NCBI GenBank assembly: GCA_034927685.1
Contig: JAYFPO010000005.1
Coordinates: forward strand, 122,404 to 186,403
Origin: RGIG3159 sp034927685
GTDB taxonomy: Bacteria > Bacillota > Clostridia > Oscillospirales > Oscillospiraceae
Direction: 5' to 3'
DNA: 64,000 bases
Both the position numbers and the translations under genes were made by a program. The first letter of the stretch is position 1. Every line of letters starts with the position of its first letter. The notes beneath the pieces were generated by a model. That model saw only the letters and a program-made list of their open reading frames with translations. It was not told where the DNA came from and searched no databases. This document shows, one piece after another, positions 40,825-50,409 of this stretch.

Positions 40825-41967
40825 TCAGTACTTTCTCCACACCATCTTGTCCACGATACTTGTATAGCTCTGAATGATTTTTACTACCTTGTTGGACACA
40901 TTCTCGTCCGAGTAGTCCGGGACAGGGATTCCAAAGTCACCGCTGCGGTTCATCGCAACCGCCATGTCGACCGCCTGGAGCACCTGTTGGGTCATGATCC
41001 CGGCAATGATAAAGTTACCTTTATCCAGCGCCTCTGGGCGCTCGGTCGAAGTACGGATGCACACGGCCGGGAGCGGATTTCCGATTGACAGATAAAAACT
41101 GGATTCCTCCGGCAATGTGCCGCTGTCAGACACCACGGCAAACGCGTTCATCTGGAGGCTGTTATAATCGTGGAAACCAAGCGGTTTGTGTCGGATTACA
41201 CGCTGATCAAAGGTAAACCCGCGCTGCTCGATATATTTGGCACTGCGCGGGTGACAGGAGTAAAGAATTGGCATATCGTATTTTTCTGCCATGGCGTTGA
41301 CTGCATTCATCAGGCTGAAAAAGTTTGCCTCCGTATCAATGTTCTCCTCCCGGTGTGCGGATAGGAGAATGTACCCACTCTTCTCGAGCCCAAGTGTTTC
41401 CAAAATTGTGGACGCCTTGATCTGCTCCAGATTTTTGTGCAATACTTCCGCCATGGGAGAACCGGTGACAAACGTACGCTCTTTGGGCACGCCCTCACTG
41501 TTGAGATAGCGGCGGGCATGTTCTGAATAGCACATATTCACGTCGGAAATATGGTCGACAATTCGCCGATTTGTTTCTTCCGGCAGGCATTCGTCAAAAC
41601 AGCGGTTGCCGGCTTCCATGTGGAAAATTGGAATATGCAGGCGCTTGGCAGAATAGGCAGCCAGGCAGGAGTTGGTATCACCCAGCACCAGAAGGGCATC
41701 CGGTTTCTGCTCGACCATCAAAGCATAGGATTTTGCAATCACATTTCCAACGGTCTCGCCGAGATCCTTACCGACGGCGTTCAGAAAGAAATCCGGTGCG
41801 CGAAGCCCTAAATCCTCAAAAAACACCTGATTCAACTCGTAATCGTAGTTCTGACCAGTGTGAACAAGTATCTGATTGAAATAGTGATCACACCCCTTGA
41901 TCGTGGCAGAAAGTCGAATGATCTCCGGACGCGTACCGATGATGGTCATCAGTTTGAGTTTTTCCAT
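40825..41967 (-). CDS. capG: UDP-N-acetylglucosamine 2-epimerase-type enzyme (CapG-like)
   Basis: A 380-aa non-hydrolysing UDP-GlcNAc 2-epimerase-family protein: MTIIGTRPEIIRLS, HTGQNYDYELNQVFFEDL, LVLGDTNSCLAAYSAKRLHIPIFHMEAGNRCFD, and a C-terminal SDSGTLPEES. Its neighbours CapE and CapF specify UDP-N-acetyl-L-fucosamine synthesis, in which CapG carries out the last C2 epimerisation. The ATG at 41967 has GGAGG 7 nt upstream; the ATG at 41973 overlaps the capF stop. Confidence 0.9.
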   Translation of the reverse strand: MEKLKLMTIIGTRPEIIRLSATIKGCDHYFNQILVHTGQNYDYELNQVFFEDLGLRAPDFFLNAVGKDLGETVGNVIAKSYALMVEQKPDALLVLGDTNSCLAAYSAKRLHIPIFHMEAGNRCFDECLPEETNRRIVDHISDVNMCYSEHARRYLNSEGVPKERTFVTGSPMAEVLHKNLEQIKASTILETLGLEKSGYILLSAHREENIDTEANFFSLMNAVNAMAEKYDMPILYSCHPRSAKYIEQRGFTFDQRVIRHKPLGFHDYNSLQMNAFAVVSDSGTLPEESSFYLSIGNPLPAVCIRTSTERPEALDKGNFIIAGIMTQQVLQAVDMAVAMNRSGDFGIPVPDYSDENVSNKVVKIIQSYTSIVDKMVWRKY

Positions 41968-41969
41968 TA

Positions 41970-43169
41970 TCATACCTCCTCGAAGTAGGTATCCGGCTTG
42001 TCCGGATCAAAACATTCATTGGCCCACATGATGGTTACGAGGTCCTCAGACTTGGAAAGGTTACTGATACTGTGCGTGTATCCCGGCAACATGTGGATCA
42101 TTTCAATCCTGTCGCCGGAAACCTCAAAGCTCAGCACCTCATCCGAGCCAATTCTGCGCTCCTGAATGAGTCCTTGGCCGGACACGACGATGAAGAATTC
42201 CCACTTGGTGTTGTGCCAGTGTTGCCCTTTTGTGATTCCTGGCTTAGATACATTGACACTGAACTGGCCGCAGCTCCCCGTTTTTAACAGCTCCGTGAAA
42301 CTTCCCCTCTTGTCCACGTTCATTTTGAGAGGAAACGCAACCTTTTTGGGGGGCAGATAAGTGAGGAAGGTCGAATAGAGCTTCTTAGCAAAGGAGTTTT
42401 CCGGGATTTCCGGCATAATTAGCGTTTCCGGCTGCGCCTGGAAGGATTCCAGCAAATCCACGATTTCACCGAGGGTGGCACAGTGCGTTGTCGGAACACA
42501 ACAGTAGCGCCCATCCGCTTTTGACACCGCGTTCACGCCATCGAATACGCAATGGTGCTCTTTTCCTTCAAGTGCATTGAGCATCTCAGAAACTAAATCA
42601 TCAATATACAGCAGCTCCAGTTCGGCGCCGCGATCATTGACCTGAATTGGAAGATCATTTGCAATATTATTGCAGAATGTCGCAACAGCGGAATTGTAGT
42701 TTGGCCTGCACCACTTACCGAATAGGTTTGGGAATCGATAGACCAGTACCTTTGCGCCGGAATCTGCCGCATAACGAAAGAACAGTTCCTCGCCGGCCAG
42801 CTTGCTCTTGCCATACTCATTCTCGGCATAGCGGCCAATCAATGTGGCCTGGATGGAGGATGAAAGCATAACAGGGCAGGTGTTTTTGTGCTTTCTAAGC
42901 GTATCAAGCAAGGTCGAAGCAAAGCCAAAATTGCCCGCCATGAATTCGCTCTGCTCCTTCGGGCGATTGACGCCAGCAAGGTTGAATACAAAACCAGCGT
43001 TCGCGCAGTATTCTTCAAGCTCGGCAGGAGTTGAATCGATATCATAAAGGTAAAGTTCGCCGATCTCAAGCTCGGGATGCGTTTTATCCTTACCATCTTT
43101 TATGTTTTTCAATGCTTCGGTCAGATTCTTTCCGACAAAGCCTTTCGCTCCGGTTATGAGTATGTTCAT
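41970..43169 (-). CDS. capF: CapF-type bifunctional epimerase/reductase
   Basis: A 399-aa protein with an N-terminal SDR domain (ITGAKGFVGKNL, FNLAGVNRP, YGKSKLAGE) and a C-terminal cupin domain (about 275-390) containing GQHWHNTKWEFFIV, the metal-binding region. In the CapE-CapF-CapG route the cupin epimerises C3 and the SDR domain reduces C4 with NADPH. Domain order and length fit CapF of Staphylococcus aureus. Confidence 0.92.
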   Translation of the reverse strand: MNILITGAKGFVGKNLTEALKNIKDGKDKTHPELEIGELYLYDIDSTPAELEEYCANAGFVFNLAGVNRPKEQSEFMAGNFGFASTLLDTLRKHKNTCPVMLSSSIQATLIGRYAENEYGKSKLAGEELFFRYAADSGAKVLVYRFPNLFGKWCRPNYNSAVATFCNNIANDLPIQVNDRGAELELLYIDDLVSEMLNALEGKEHHCVFDGVNAVSKADGRYCCVPTTHCATLGEIVDLLESFQAQPETLIMPEIPENSFAKKLYSTFLTYLPPKKVAFPLKMNVDKRGSFTELLKTGSCGQFSVNVSKPGITKGQHWHNTKWEFFIVVSGQGLIQERRIGSDEVLSFEVSGDRIEMIHMLPGYTHSISNLSKSEDLVTIMWANECFDPDKPDTYFEEV

Positions 43170-43173
43170 TAAG

Positions 43174-44361
43174 CTACTCCTTGAAATTAAAATCTAATCC
43201 CACATAAACCAATTCATCATGATAACGATTTATGTTCTCTTTTGAAGCGATACGGATTTTATCGCGTCGTTTCCGAATATTGTCCGGCTTGAATAATGCG
43301 GTTTGGACTGCCCGTATAATCCAGAACACGGGTAATATGAAAGGAATGCGTCTTAATATGGGATATTTTACGCACATAGAGGGATAAGGTAAAAAGATAA
43401 GGTCAAGGATATTCCTCCTCTGAACGTGGGATGCGGATCCCATAGCTTTCAGCCGTTTTACGGATGCCGCGACGGTCTTTTCATCATCTGCTCCATAAGC
43501 TCCGCTGGCAAATAACCGCTTAGTAATGAAGTCGCTCATTTCATTAGAATCAGTATCGTTAAACCAGACGTCGATTGTATTATGTACATTCTGAAAGAAT
43601 TCGTATAACTGCAATTTTGTCAATTCAGCCTTTACATATTCCATATTGAGCCCAAGGTTGGTATCCATATATAACAAAAGGTCAACGAAATGCTTTATGC
43701 CTATTCCCCCGTCCCGATAATGCTTTGCGAAGTGAGTAAATAAGTATACCAGTTGATCTTCGGGAAGCATTTCATATCGATGCCAGTCGATATCCGAGCG
43801 TCGCGCAAGTTGCCATCCGTCTCCAAAAACGGCGTAATAGTCCTTATTATAAGACGGTATTAGCCTCTTATGAAGCTCAATGGTCATAAAAGGCGGTTGT
43901 GACCATATAAGCTCATGATCGCTTTCCACCACCTCATGGTAACCAAGCTTTAACATTATTTTCGCAATTTCCGTATATTGTTCAAGCCTAATCAGTATAT
44001 CTGCGTCGCTCATTTCGCGCATTTCTGGGCTTGGATACAGCTGTTTTAATACGATACCTTTTAACGGCATATAATCAATCCCAGAATGTGAAAACGTTTG
44101 GAACAGGATTGACAATTCATTTTTCTGATTCTCATCTAAAATTGTAGCTTTATATGTACCCGTTTTCAGTTGCCTTATTTCTCGGGTCGGCAGTTCAATT
44201 CCGGAAATATGCGCACCAAGATATATTAACGGTATAATATGGTGCCGCTCCGCAATTCTTATAGCTTCGTTCCAGTCAAAATTATCTGGTAAAGTTATAG
44301 GCGTTTGCTTTATTGCACTTTTAATAAGAGATATCATCCCATTTTCATGTATATTAATCAT
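43174..44361 (-). CDS. NTP_transf_5-type putative nucleotidyltransferase
   Basis: A 395-aa protein of the nucleotidyltransferase-like family found in polysaccharide and lasso-peptide-like loci (PF14907 type). Typical is LKGIVLKQLYPSPEMREMSDADILI, where the two Asp belong to the metal site, then TIELHKRL and FTHFAKHY. Its substrate is unknown. It is inserted between capE and capF in the sugar-nucleotide block and overlaps the end of capE by 8 bp. Confidence 0.75.
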   Translation of the reverse strand: MINIHENGMISLIKSAIKQTPITLPDNFDWNEAIRIAERHHIIPLIYLGAHISGIELPTREIRQLKTGTYKATILDENQKNELSILFQTFSHSGIDYMPLKGIVLKQLYPSPEMREMSDADILIRLEQYTEIAKIMLKLGYHEVVESDHELIWSQPPFMTIELHKRLIPSYNKDYYAVFGDGWQLARRSDIDWHRYEMLPEDQLVYLFTHFAKHYRDGGIGIKHFVDLLLYMDTNLGLNMEYVKAELTKLQLYEFFQNVHNTIDVWFNDTDSNEMSDFITKRLFASGAYGADDEKTVAASVKRLKAMGSASHVQRRNILDLIFLPYPSMCVKYPILRRIPFILPVFWIIRAVQTALFKPDNIRKRRDKIRIASKENINRYHDELVYVGLDFNFKE

Positions 44362-45403
44362 TTATTCTAATTGCAGCAATTTCTTCTCTTATGTATTGTA
44401 ATGTCAGAAGCTTTGAATTGACTTGCTCAACATTCAACAACTCGGTATTATTAGAGTTGAACTCGGTAAGCGTGTTACGCTGCGTATCGCCGTCTTTAAA
44501 GAACTTATCGTAATTCAAATCACGCTTGTCGCAGGGAACACGGTAGAAATTGCCCATGTCGGTTGCGTGAGCGCATTCCTCGTTTGTAAGCAGTGTTTCA
44601 TACATCTTTTCGCCGTGGCGGATGCCAATTACCTTGATTGCATCCTCTGAATGGAATAGTTCTTTTACCGCCTGCGCAAGCACACCAATCGTGCAGGCCG
44701 GAGCCTTCTGAACGAGAATATCACCGCTTGTCCCGTTTTCAAAAGCGAACAGCACCAAATCAAGAGCCTCATCAAGCGACATGATGAAGCGCGTCATCTT
44801 CGGCTCGGTGATTGTGATAGGCTTACCTGCCTTGATTTGTTCTATCCACAATGGAATAACGCTGCCGCGGGAACACATGACGTTACCGTAGCGTGTGCAG
44901 CATATTTTCGTTTTGTCCGGCGAAACCGTACGGGATTTTGCTACGATCACTTTTTCCATCATGGCCTTGGACGTTCCCATGGCGTTTACAGGGTAAGCAG
45001 CCTTGTCGGTAGAAAGACAAATAACGGTCTTTACGCCCTCGTCAATGGCAGCGGTCAAAACGTTGTCAGTACCGAGAACGTTCGTCTTAACGGCTTCCAT
45101 AGGGAAAAACTCGCAGGAGGGGACCTGCTTGAGCGCTGCCGCGTGAAATATGTAATCGACGCCGTGCATGGCATTCTTCACCGATGCGAGATCGCGAACA
45201 TCGCCGATGAAGAACTTAATTTTATCGGCAACCTCCGGCATTTTCGCTTGAAACTCATGCCGCATATCGTCCTGTTTTTTCTCATCACGGGAAAAAATAC
45301 GAATTTCTCCAATGTCTGTTTTAAGAAAACGGTTCAACACCGCATTGCCGAACGATCCGGTGCCGCCGGTTATCATCAATGTTTCGTTTGTAAATAGTGA
45401 CAT
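44354..45403 (-). CDS. capE: UDP-GlcNAc 4,6-dehydratase/5-epimerase (CapE-like)
   Basis: A 349-aa extended SDR with ITGGTGSFGNAVL, FHAAALKQVPSCEFFP, STDKAAYPVNAMG (Met-x-x-x-Lys in place of Tyr-x-x-x-Lys, a known trait of the FlaA1/CapE group) and CCTRYGNVMCSRGSVIP. It makes the 4-keto-6-deoxy-hexosamine for UDP-L-FucNAc. Without biochemistry a PseB-like activity cannot be excluded, but the adjacent capF and capG favour CapE. Confidence 0.9.
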   Translation of the reverse strand: MSLFTNETLMITGGTGSFGNAVLNRFLKTDIGEIRIFSRDEKKQDDMRHEFQAKMPEVADKIKFFIGDVRDLASVKNAMHGVDYIFHAAALKQVPSCEFFPMEAVKTNVLGTDNVLTAAIDEGVKTVICLSTDKAAYPVNAMGTSKAMMEKVIVAKSRTVSPDKTKICCTRYGNVMCSRGSVIPLWIEQIKAGKPITITEPKMTRFIMSLDEALDLVLFAFENGTSGDILVQKAPACTIGVLAQAVKELFHSEDAIKVIGIRHGEKMYETLLTNEECAHATDMGNFYRVPCDKRDLNYDKFFKDGDTQRNTLTEFNSNNTELLNVEQVNSKLLTLQYIREEIAAIRIND

Positions 45404-45407
45404 ATTA

Positions 45408-46913
45408 TTACCTTCTGAATATTAATAATTCTTTAAGCGTTTGAAATTCACTTGATTTGATATTCGTTACACCAAAAAACAACGCGCTGATTATACATAC
45501 TATCATTATTTTGATAATCAGCATAAAAAATCCATCGTGAAGAAAGTAAATTGCCGCAAAGGAACAACCAAATGAAATCACAGAAAGCAGGAAATACTTA
45601 AGTTGCTTCAACCAATACGTTGCCGCCGTGGCTTTAAATACGTTACCAAACAGTATTTTCGGCTCATACCAAAAGCTTGTCAGAAGCAAGCTGATTGCCG
45701 TCGCGGCAAAAATTCCGAACACTCCCCAAAGCAAACCCAACACGACAGAGAGAACGATATTGATCAGTGCTCTTATCAATATCAGGTATTTTACCTGGTC
45801 AAAAATGCCATTTGCTTCGCGGTACATCCATATAGGGCTAATCGCATTTGTTAAGTAGAAATTCAACGCGATAATAAACACCGTCCACTGATCAAACAGG
45901 TACTGTTCTCCCAGCCAAATCAAAATTACGTTATTAAACAGCAAATAAAAGCCAATGAAGCCAACCGCACCAAGAAAATGATAGAACAGCAGAAGCATAT
46001 TGAACAGTTCATGCTGGCGCTCTTTGTTTCCATTTGCACATAAATTTCCGATTCCGCTGATAAGAGAAGTCGTGATAATGGCAATAAAACCTTGCGTAGC
46101 CGCAATAATCGTATAATAATTGGAGTACAACCCGACAGCGGTAGTGCTGACAATAACCGAAATCAAGATGTTATCGGTACTGTTTATCAGCACTGCACCA
46201 ATTTTATACAAAAATGTTGAAAAGATGCGCTGAAATATCGGTTTTTTGTCGAACGTAACCACTTCACTAACTTCAAATACGTCATGGTGTATCCTATTGC
46301 ATACAATACCCAAAACTGTATTGTTAACGATGGTGGTTAGAACAGTCGCTATGATATATGCGTAGTAGTTTTGCCAGATAATCAATACAATAATGTGAAT
46401 CACCTGCAACAGCAGGTTACAACCCAATGACACCATTTTTGGTATACGCTGTTCCTGATATGCCGAAAGTAGTGCAACCTTATGCGCCACAAAATAACTA
46501 GCAACGGTATTCATCAGAAACAGCACGTAGAATATAATTAAATCCTGCTGTGGCAATTCGCTGTTAATGATATATTTTAAAAAAGGTATTAGCATTATCC
46601 CTACGAGGAACACCCCACCGGCAAGGACGGAATAAATCTTCTTGAAATATTTTACCAGCGAATTGATTAGCGGCTTATTATCATCAGCAACCGGCTTATA
46701 CAATGAATACAGCACAGCCGTATCAAGCCCCAACTCGGCAAGCGACAGGATGGTCAGTACATTGGAATACAGACCGTTTACACCCAAATAATCAACGGAA
46801 AGATAATTGAGAAATATTCTTCGACCAACAAACGATAAAATCAAAATGCCAATTTGAGCGACATAGCCTATGGATATATTCAAAATTGCATTCTTTCTTC
46901 TTGACTTACTCAT
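45408..46913 (-). CDS. Oligosaccharide flippase (Wzx/MATE-like)
   Basis: A 501-aa integral membrane protein with 12-14 helices; N-terminus NAILNISIGYVAQIGILILSFVGRRIFLNYLSVDYLGVNGLYSN is typical of Wzx-type exporters. It moves lipid-linked repeat units across the membrane. The ATG at 46913 overlaps the preceding stop (ATGA, 46910-46913). Confidence 0.9.
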   Translation of the reverse strand: MSKSRRKNAILNISIGYVAQIGILILSFVGRRIFLNYLSVDYLGVNGLYSNVLTILSLAELGLDTAVLYSLYKPVADDNKPLINSLVKYFKKIYSVLAGGVFLVGIMLIPFLKYIINSELPQQDLIIFYVLFLMNTVASYFVAHKVALLSAYQEQRIPKMVSLGCNLLLQVIHIIVLIIWQNYYAYIIATVLTTIVNNTVLGIVCNRIHHDVFEVSEVVTFDKKPIFQRIFSTFLYKIGAVLINSTDNILISVIVSTTAVGLYSNYYTIIAATQGFIAIITTSLISGIGNLCANGNKERQHELFNMLLLFYHFLGAVGFIGFYLLFNNVILIWLGEQYLFDQWTVFIIALNFYLTNAISPIWMYREANGIFDQVKYLILIRALINIVLSVVLGLLWGVFGIFAATAISLLLTSFWYEPKILFGNVFKATAATYWLKQLKYFLLSVISFGCSFAAIYFLHDGFFMLIIKIMIVCIISALFFGVTNIKSSEFQTLKELLIFRR

Positions 46914-48082
46914 TTTCGCATTATCACCCATTCATACTTTCGCTTCATTCTACGCAACCACAAATAATTTGGCAGGGTGAATGGATGCGGAATATGCTTT
47001 TTGCAAAGCGCCTCTATCAACATGCCATTCTCATAATCCGTCCAAAAGCTATCAACACTATCCTGTGGCGGGGAAAACGGCTCTGATAGCGCTTTGTTGC
47101 TGTTTTTTGCCTGCTCAACTGTGCCTTCTTCGCAAACGACATTCTCTCTGATACCATCAAAGAATGCTTGCCCCTTATCACTGTTAATCAAAACGCAAGA
47201 AACCCCGCCGTTATAATTTCTCATTTTGAAATTATGGGGCAGAAAGCCCCAAAAATCAGCCAGCGTTATATCTCCCCGTCTGTTCTGATTAGCATATTGG
47301 CAATGGCGGCAACCGGTTCTCAAGGAAAATCCGATATTAAACAGAGTAAAGAAGGAATCTTCCACTGTTGGCTTGGAATAGCGGCTTCCGTCTGTAAAAT
47401 CAACCGTTACGTTGCAATAATCCCAATATGGTTTCTTATGGCGCAAGCGCACGTTGCTGATGCTCTTTGCTCCGGTATCGTCACGCTCACGCAAATAGCG
47501 CTGAAGCATTTCATTGGAAGGAACACCATGGCAGATTAGATCAATTTGATATAACGCGTCATACGGTTTCCCGAGGAAGGAACGGAGTGCATTATTTTGG
47601 CACGGCGTTCCCGAAAACAACACTTTCTTTCCGCTTTCCAACGCCTGTTTGACCTTTTTGTATATATCACCTGTATTGCTCTGCACGTATTTCGAACCGT
47701 AAAGCAGTTCCAAGCCATCCTCGCTATCAATCATGCAATGCTCTGCCTGAAACGTATCCGTCCATCTCACGCCCACAACTACGCCACCAGCCTCGAGAAT
47801 CGCATGTGCAAGCAATGAAAATATGCCACCCGACGTTGATTTCGCCCGAACGTCGCGATCCTTATTCCACGCGGCGTACACCTTCTGGATAGAGCTTTCC
47901 GCACTGATTGCATTATTTGCGGGGCATTTCTTTTGGCATAAACCGCACGAAACACATTTTGCCTGATCTATGTAAGGAAATAGAAATCCATGCTCACCGC
48001 GCACCATGGATATGGCTTGCTTGGCACAAATATTTGTACACATACCGCATCCCGTACACGCCTGTTTATCGCATATTTTCAC
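46910..48082 (-). CDS. Fe-S protein with F420-hydrogenase/dehydrogenase beta-type domain (1)
   Basis: A 390-aa protein. Residues 1-55 hold two ferredoxin-type 4Fe-4S motifs (CTGCGMCTNIC, CVSCGLCQKKC). The rest matches the beta subunit of F420 hydrogenase/dehydrogenase (GGIFSLLAHAIL, FSGTPCQNNALRSFL, LICHGVPS, GCRHCQYANQNRRGDITLADFWG). Such proteins occur in glycan loci next to polysaccharide pyruvyl transferases, but the redox step is unknown. A pyruvyltransferase is encoded 3 bp upstream. A second copy is at 56790-57971. Confidence 0.85.
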   Translation of the reverse strand: MKICDKQACTGCGMCTNICAKQAISMVRGEHGFLFPYIDQAKCVSCGLCQKKCPANNAISAESSIQKVYAAWNKDRDVRAKSTSGGIFSLLAHAILEAGGVVVGVRWTDTFQAEHCMIDSEDGLELLYGSKYVQSNTGDIYKKVKQALESGKKVLFSGTPCQNNALRSFLGKPYDALYQIDLICHGVPSNEMLQRYLRERDDTGAKSISNVRLRHKKPYWDYCNVTVDFTDGSRYSKPTVEDSFFTLFNIGFSLRTGCRHCQYANQNRRGDITLADFWGFLPHNFKMRNYNGGVSCVLINSDKGQAFFDGIRENVVCEEGTVEQAKNSNKALSEPFSPPQDSVDSFWTDYENGMLIEALCKKHIPHPFTLPNYLWLRRMKRKYEWVIMRK

Positions 48083-48085
48083 GGC

Positions 48086-49201
48086 TTATTCCTTCCATAA
48101 TATATCTTCAAGCAACACTGGCAGTTTGTCATAATATTCGCACTCAAAGTAGGGGCTGAGCTTGTGGTCAAGGTTCTTTACACATACTTTTTTTGCAATT
48201 TCATATGCATCTTCAAGCGAATTGGCAAGATAGACGTACTCATCATACACACCGTGAAACCACTCAGCACCCGTTGTAACCTTATGATCGTTTGTTTTTA
48301 TTATAATAACAGGTGTCCCCGCAACCAGTGAAAAAATTGTTCCATGGTAACGGTCTGTGATGACCGCCTCGAATTGTGAATATGTTTCAATTTCACGGTT
48401 GATATATTCCTCTGCGTGACTAACGATATAATCGACCTTTCCTTGTTTTGTGGTATCAATCTTTTCCGTCCTGCAAAATGCAGCGCAACGGTTCATCAAC
48501 GCGCCGATTTCATCGTCGGAATAGTATTTTTCGCCGTCATTTCGACAACAGAACAGAATTCCATTGCGTTCACAATTGAACGTATAATTTCCAATCAATG
48601 TTGTTACAATGTCGGGAAACTGCTTAACTGGAATATCCGGAAACATATTAAGCGCCAGATCGTAAGAAACACGATCTCTTGCGAGAAACAGCAGATGTTT
48701 CATGCTGTTGTAGCATTGTGCAGTGCGCATTTGATTCTCTTTGTTTTTAAAAAAGATCGTTTGTGGAAGCATGAGCATTTTTGCTTCCGGCAAAATGCTC
48801 ATGACTGCTTGGTGCATCTCATCGGCATAGCCGCCCAAATCTGTCGTCGTATAGCCGCTTTGAAAGACAATCAGATCCCCTTTCTTATATATTTCTGTCA
48901 GCTTTTTTAATACAGAACACCGTGTATTAACCAATGCGTTCGTTTCAATTTCGATGACCTGTGTGTCGGGATAGTTCTTTGTCAGCCAACGGCGGATACA
49001 TACGCCCTGTGCAAGATCGCCCAAATTTGTATGTGCCGGAATGCCCAAATAAAATATGACCGACGCAGAGGGGGTTTGACGTTTCAGCTGCTTTTTCGTT
49101 TTTGAGGACAGCTTGATATCCACTATTTTTTTATGTAAAGCCACAACGATTGGAGCTGTCGCCTTGTTGTCTAAAACCATCTTTTTGATTTTTCCAATCA
49201 T
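48086..49201 (-). CDS. Polysaccharide pyruvyl transferase-family protein
   Basis: A 371-aa protein of the CsaB/pyruvyl transferase superfamily: FYLGIPAHTNLGDLAQGVCI near the N-terminus, FQSGYTTTDLGGYADEM, MLPQTIFFKNKEN, and DRYHGTIFSLVAGTPVIII near the C-terminus. Members add a pyruvate ketal to a glycan, though many in capsule loci are uncharacterised. Coupled by ATGA overlap to the GT4 gene upstream. Confidence 0.87.
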   Translation of the reverse strand: MIGKIKKMVLDNKATAPIVVALHKKIVDIKLSSKTKKQLKRQTPSASVIFYLGIPAHTNLGDLAQGVCIRRWLTKNYPDTQVIEIETNALVNTRCSVLKKLTEIYKKGDLIVFQSGYTTTDLGGYADEMHQAVMSILPEAKMLMLPQTIFFKNKENQMRTAQCYNSMKHLLFLARDRVSYDLALNMFPDIPVKQFPDIVTTLIGNYTFNCERNGILFCCRNDGEKYYSDDEIGALMNRCAAFCRTEKIDTTKQGKVDYIVSHAEEYINREIETYSQFEAVITDRYHGTIFSLVAGTPVIIIKTNDHKVTTGAEWFHGVYDEYVYLANSLEDAYEIAKKVCVKNLDHKLSPYFECEYYDKLPVLLEDILWKE

Positions 49202-50409
49202 TGCTTTATACCGCCTATGTCTTTATATAAATCAACGTACTCTTGGAATCTTTCGTTCATATCGAACGATTTTGCCCGTGCGAGGCACTGCTCCGTTGTA
49301 AACGGACGCTTCACCCTGACGAACTCAATGGCTTTTTGCAAGCCGTCAATATCGTTACAATCCACCGCCATGCCGCTTCCCGCGTCGATGATTTCGGGAC
49401 TTCCGCCTGTTCTGAATGTCACGACGGGTGTGCCGCATGCGATAGCTTCCATATTCACCGTAGGATAATTTTCCTCTCTCGTGGGGTTCACCAAAACATC
49501 TGCAGCGGTATACAACTCCGCAAGCTCGGTTTGGTTTTGTGTTCGATGAATGGAAATTACATTATCAGGTAGTTGCGCGTCTATTGCATTGTCTGTACCG
49601 ACCAGCACAATTTGATAGCTGTCGTCAAGCCGTGCTGCAAGCTCAAGGAAGAAATCAAAGCCCTTACGTTGATCCCAGCCAAACGCAACACCAAGCAAAA
49701 TGTATTTATCCTGCAAGCCATGCTTTTCCCTGAAATTGCTTATTGTCGGCCTGAAAACGTTCAAATCTATCCCATTATTGATAACCTTAATGGGATAGTT
49801 ACCTAAATAAGATTGCTTTACCAAATCGCCCAGCCAACACGAAGGCGTTACAATCGTCATGTTTTCCACACCTGTGAACCACTTTCTTTTGAGCTTCCAC
49901 ATGGTCTTTGTTCTGTCGACAAAGCTCTTTGGGTACACGTGGCATTGAGGACAGTTATGACAACCTTCCTTCCACCTGTCACACCCAATCATGGTAAAGT
50001 GTGCACACTGCCCCGTAAATGCCCAACAGTCGTGTAACGTCCAAACCACGGTGATTTGATGTTTTTTAATATATCGGAACAGCATTGGGACGTTGATATA
50101 GGCGTTATGTAAGTTGTGCAAATGAATCACATCCGGAGAATATTTCTTAACCTTATGCAGAAACCGCAAGGTAGAAAAATATGAGCCGCACCCGTTGAAG
50201 CCTGTGAAATTAGTCAGCCATATATGAAAATTACGCTCGAGAATCGTTCCAATATAGAGGGAGTGATTGACCTTGCTTTTCATATTGGATCGACTCTTCG
50301 CATAGGCAATCCATACAGAATTCGATGCCTGCTCCATCACACGTTGTATTTGTACCATAATTTTGCCCGTACTGCCAAAATTGCAGGTATTGATGGAAAA
50401 TACCTTCAT
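49198..50409 (-). CDS. Glycosyltransferase family 4
   Basis: A 403-aa GT-B enzyme. N-terminal INTCNFGSTGKIMVQIQRVM, HLHNLHNAYINVPMLF and a Cys-rich insert (CAHFTMIGCDRWKEGCHNCPQC, typical for one GT4 subgroup), then the donor-binding end VNPTREENYPTVNMEAIACGTPVV. It adds a sugar to the growing repeat unit. The acceptor and donor are unknown. Overlaps the polymerase gene by ATGA. Confidence 0.9.
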   Translation of the reverse strand: MKVFSINTCNFGSTGKIMVQIQRVMEQASNSVWIAYAKSRSNMKSKVNHSLYIGTILERNFHIWLTNFTGFNGCGSYFSTLRFLHKVKKYSPDVIHLHNLHNAYINVPMLFRYIKKHQITVVWTLHDCWAFTGQCAHFTMIGCDRWKEGCHNCPQCHVYPKSFVDRTKTMWKLKRKWFTGVENMTIVTPSCWLGDLVKQSYLGNYPIKVINNGIDLNVFRPTISNFREKHGLQDKYILLGVAFGWDQRKGFDFFLELAARLDDSYQIVLVGTDNAIDAQLPDNVISIHRTQNQTELAELYTAADVLVNPTREENYPTVNMEAIACGTPVVTFRTGGSPEIIDAGSGMAVDCNDIDGLQKAIEFVRVKRPFTTEQCLARAKSFDMNERFQEYVDLYKDIGGIKQ

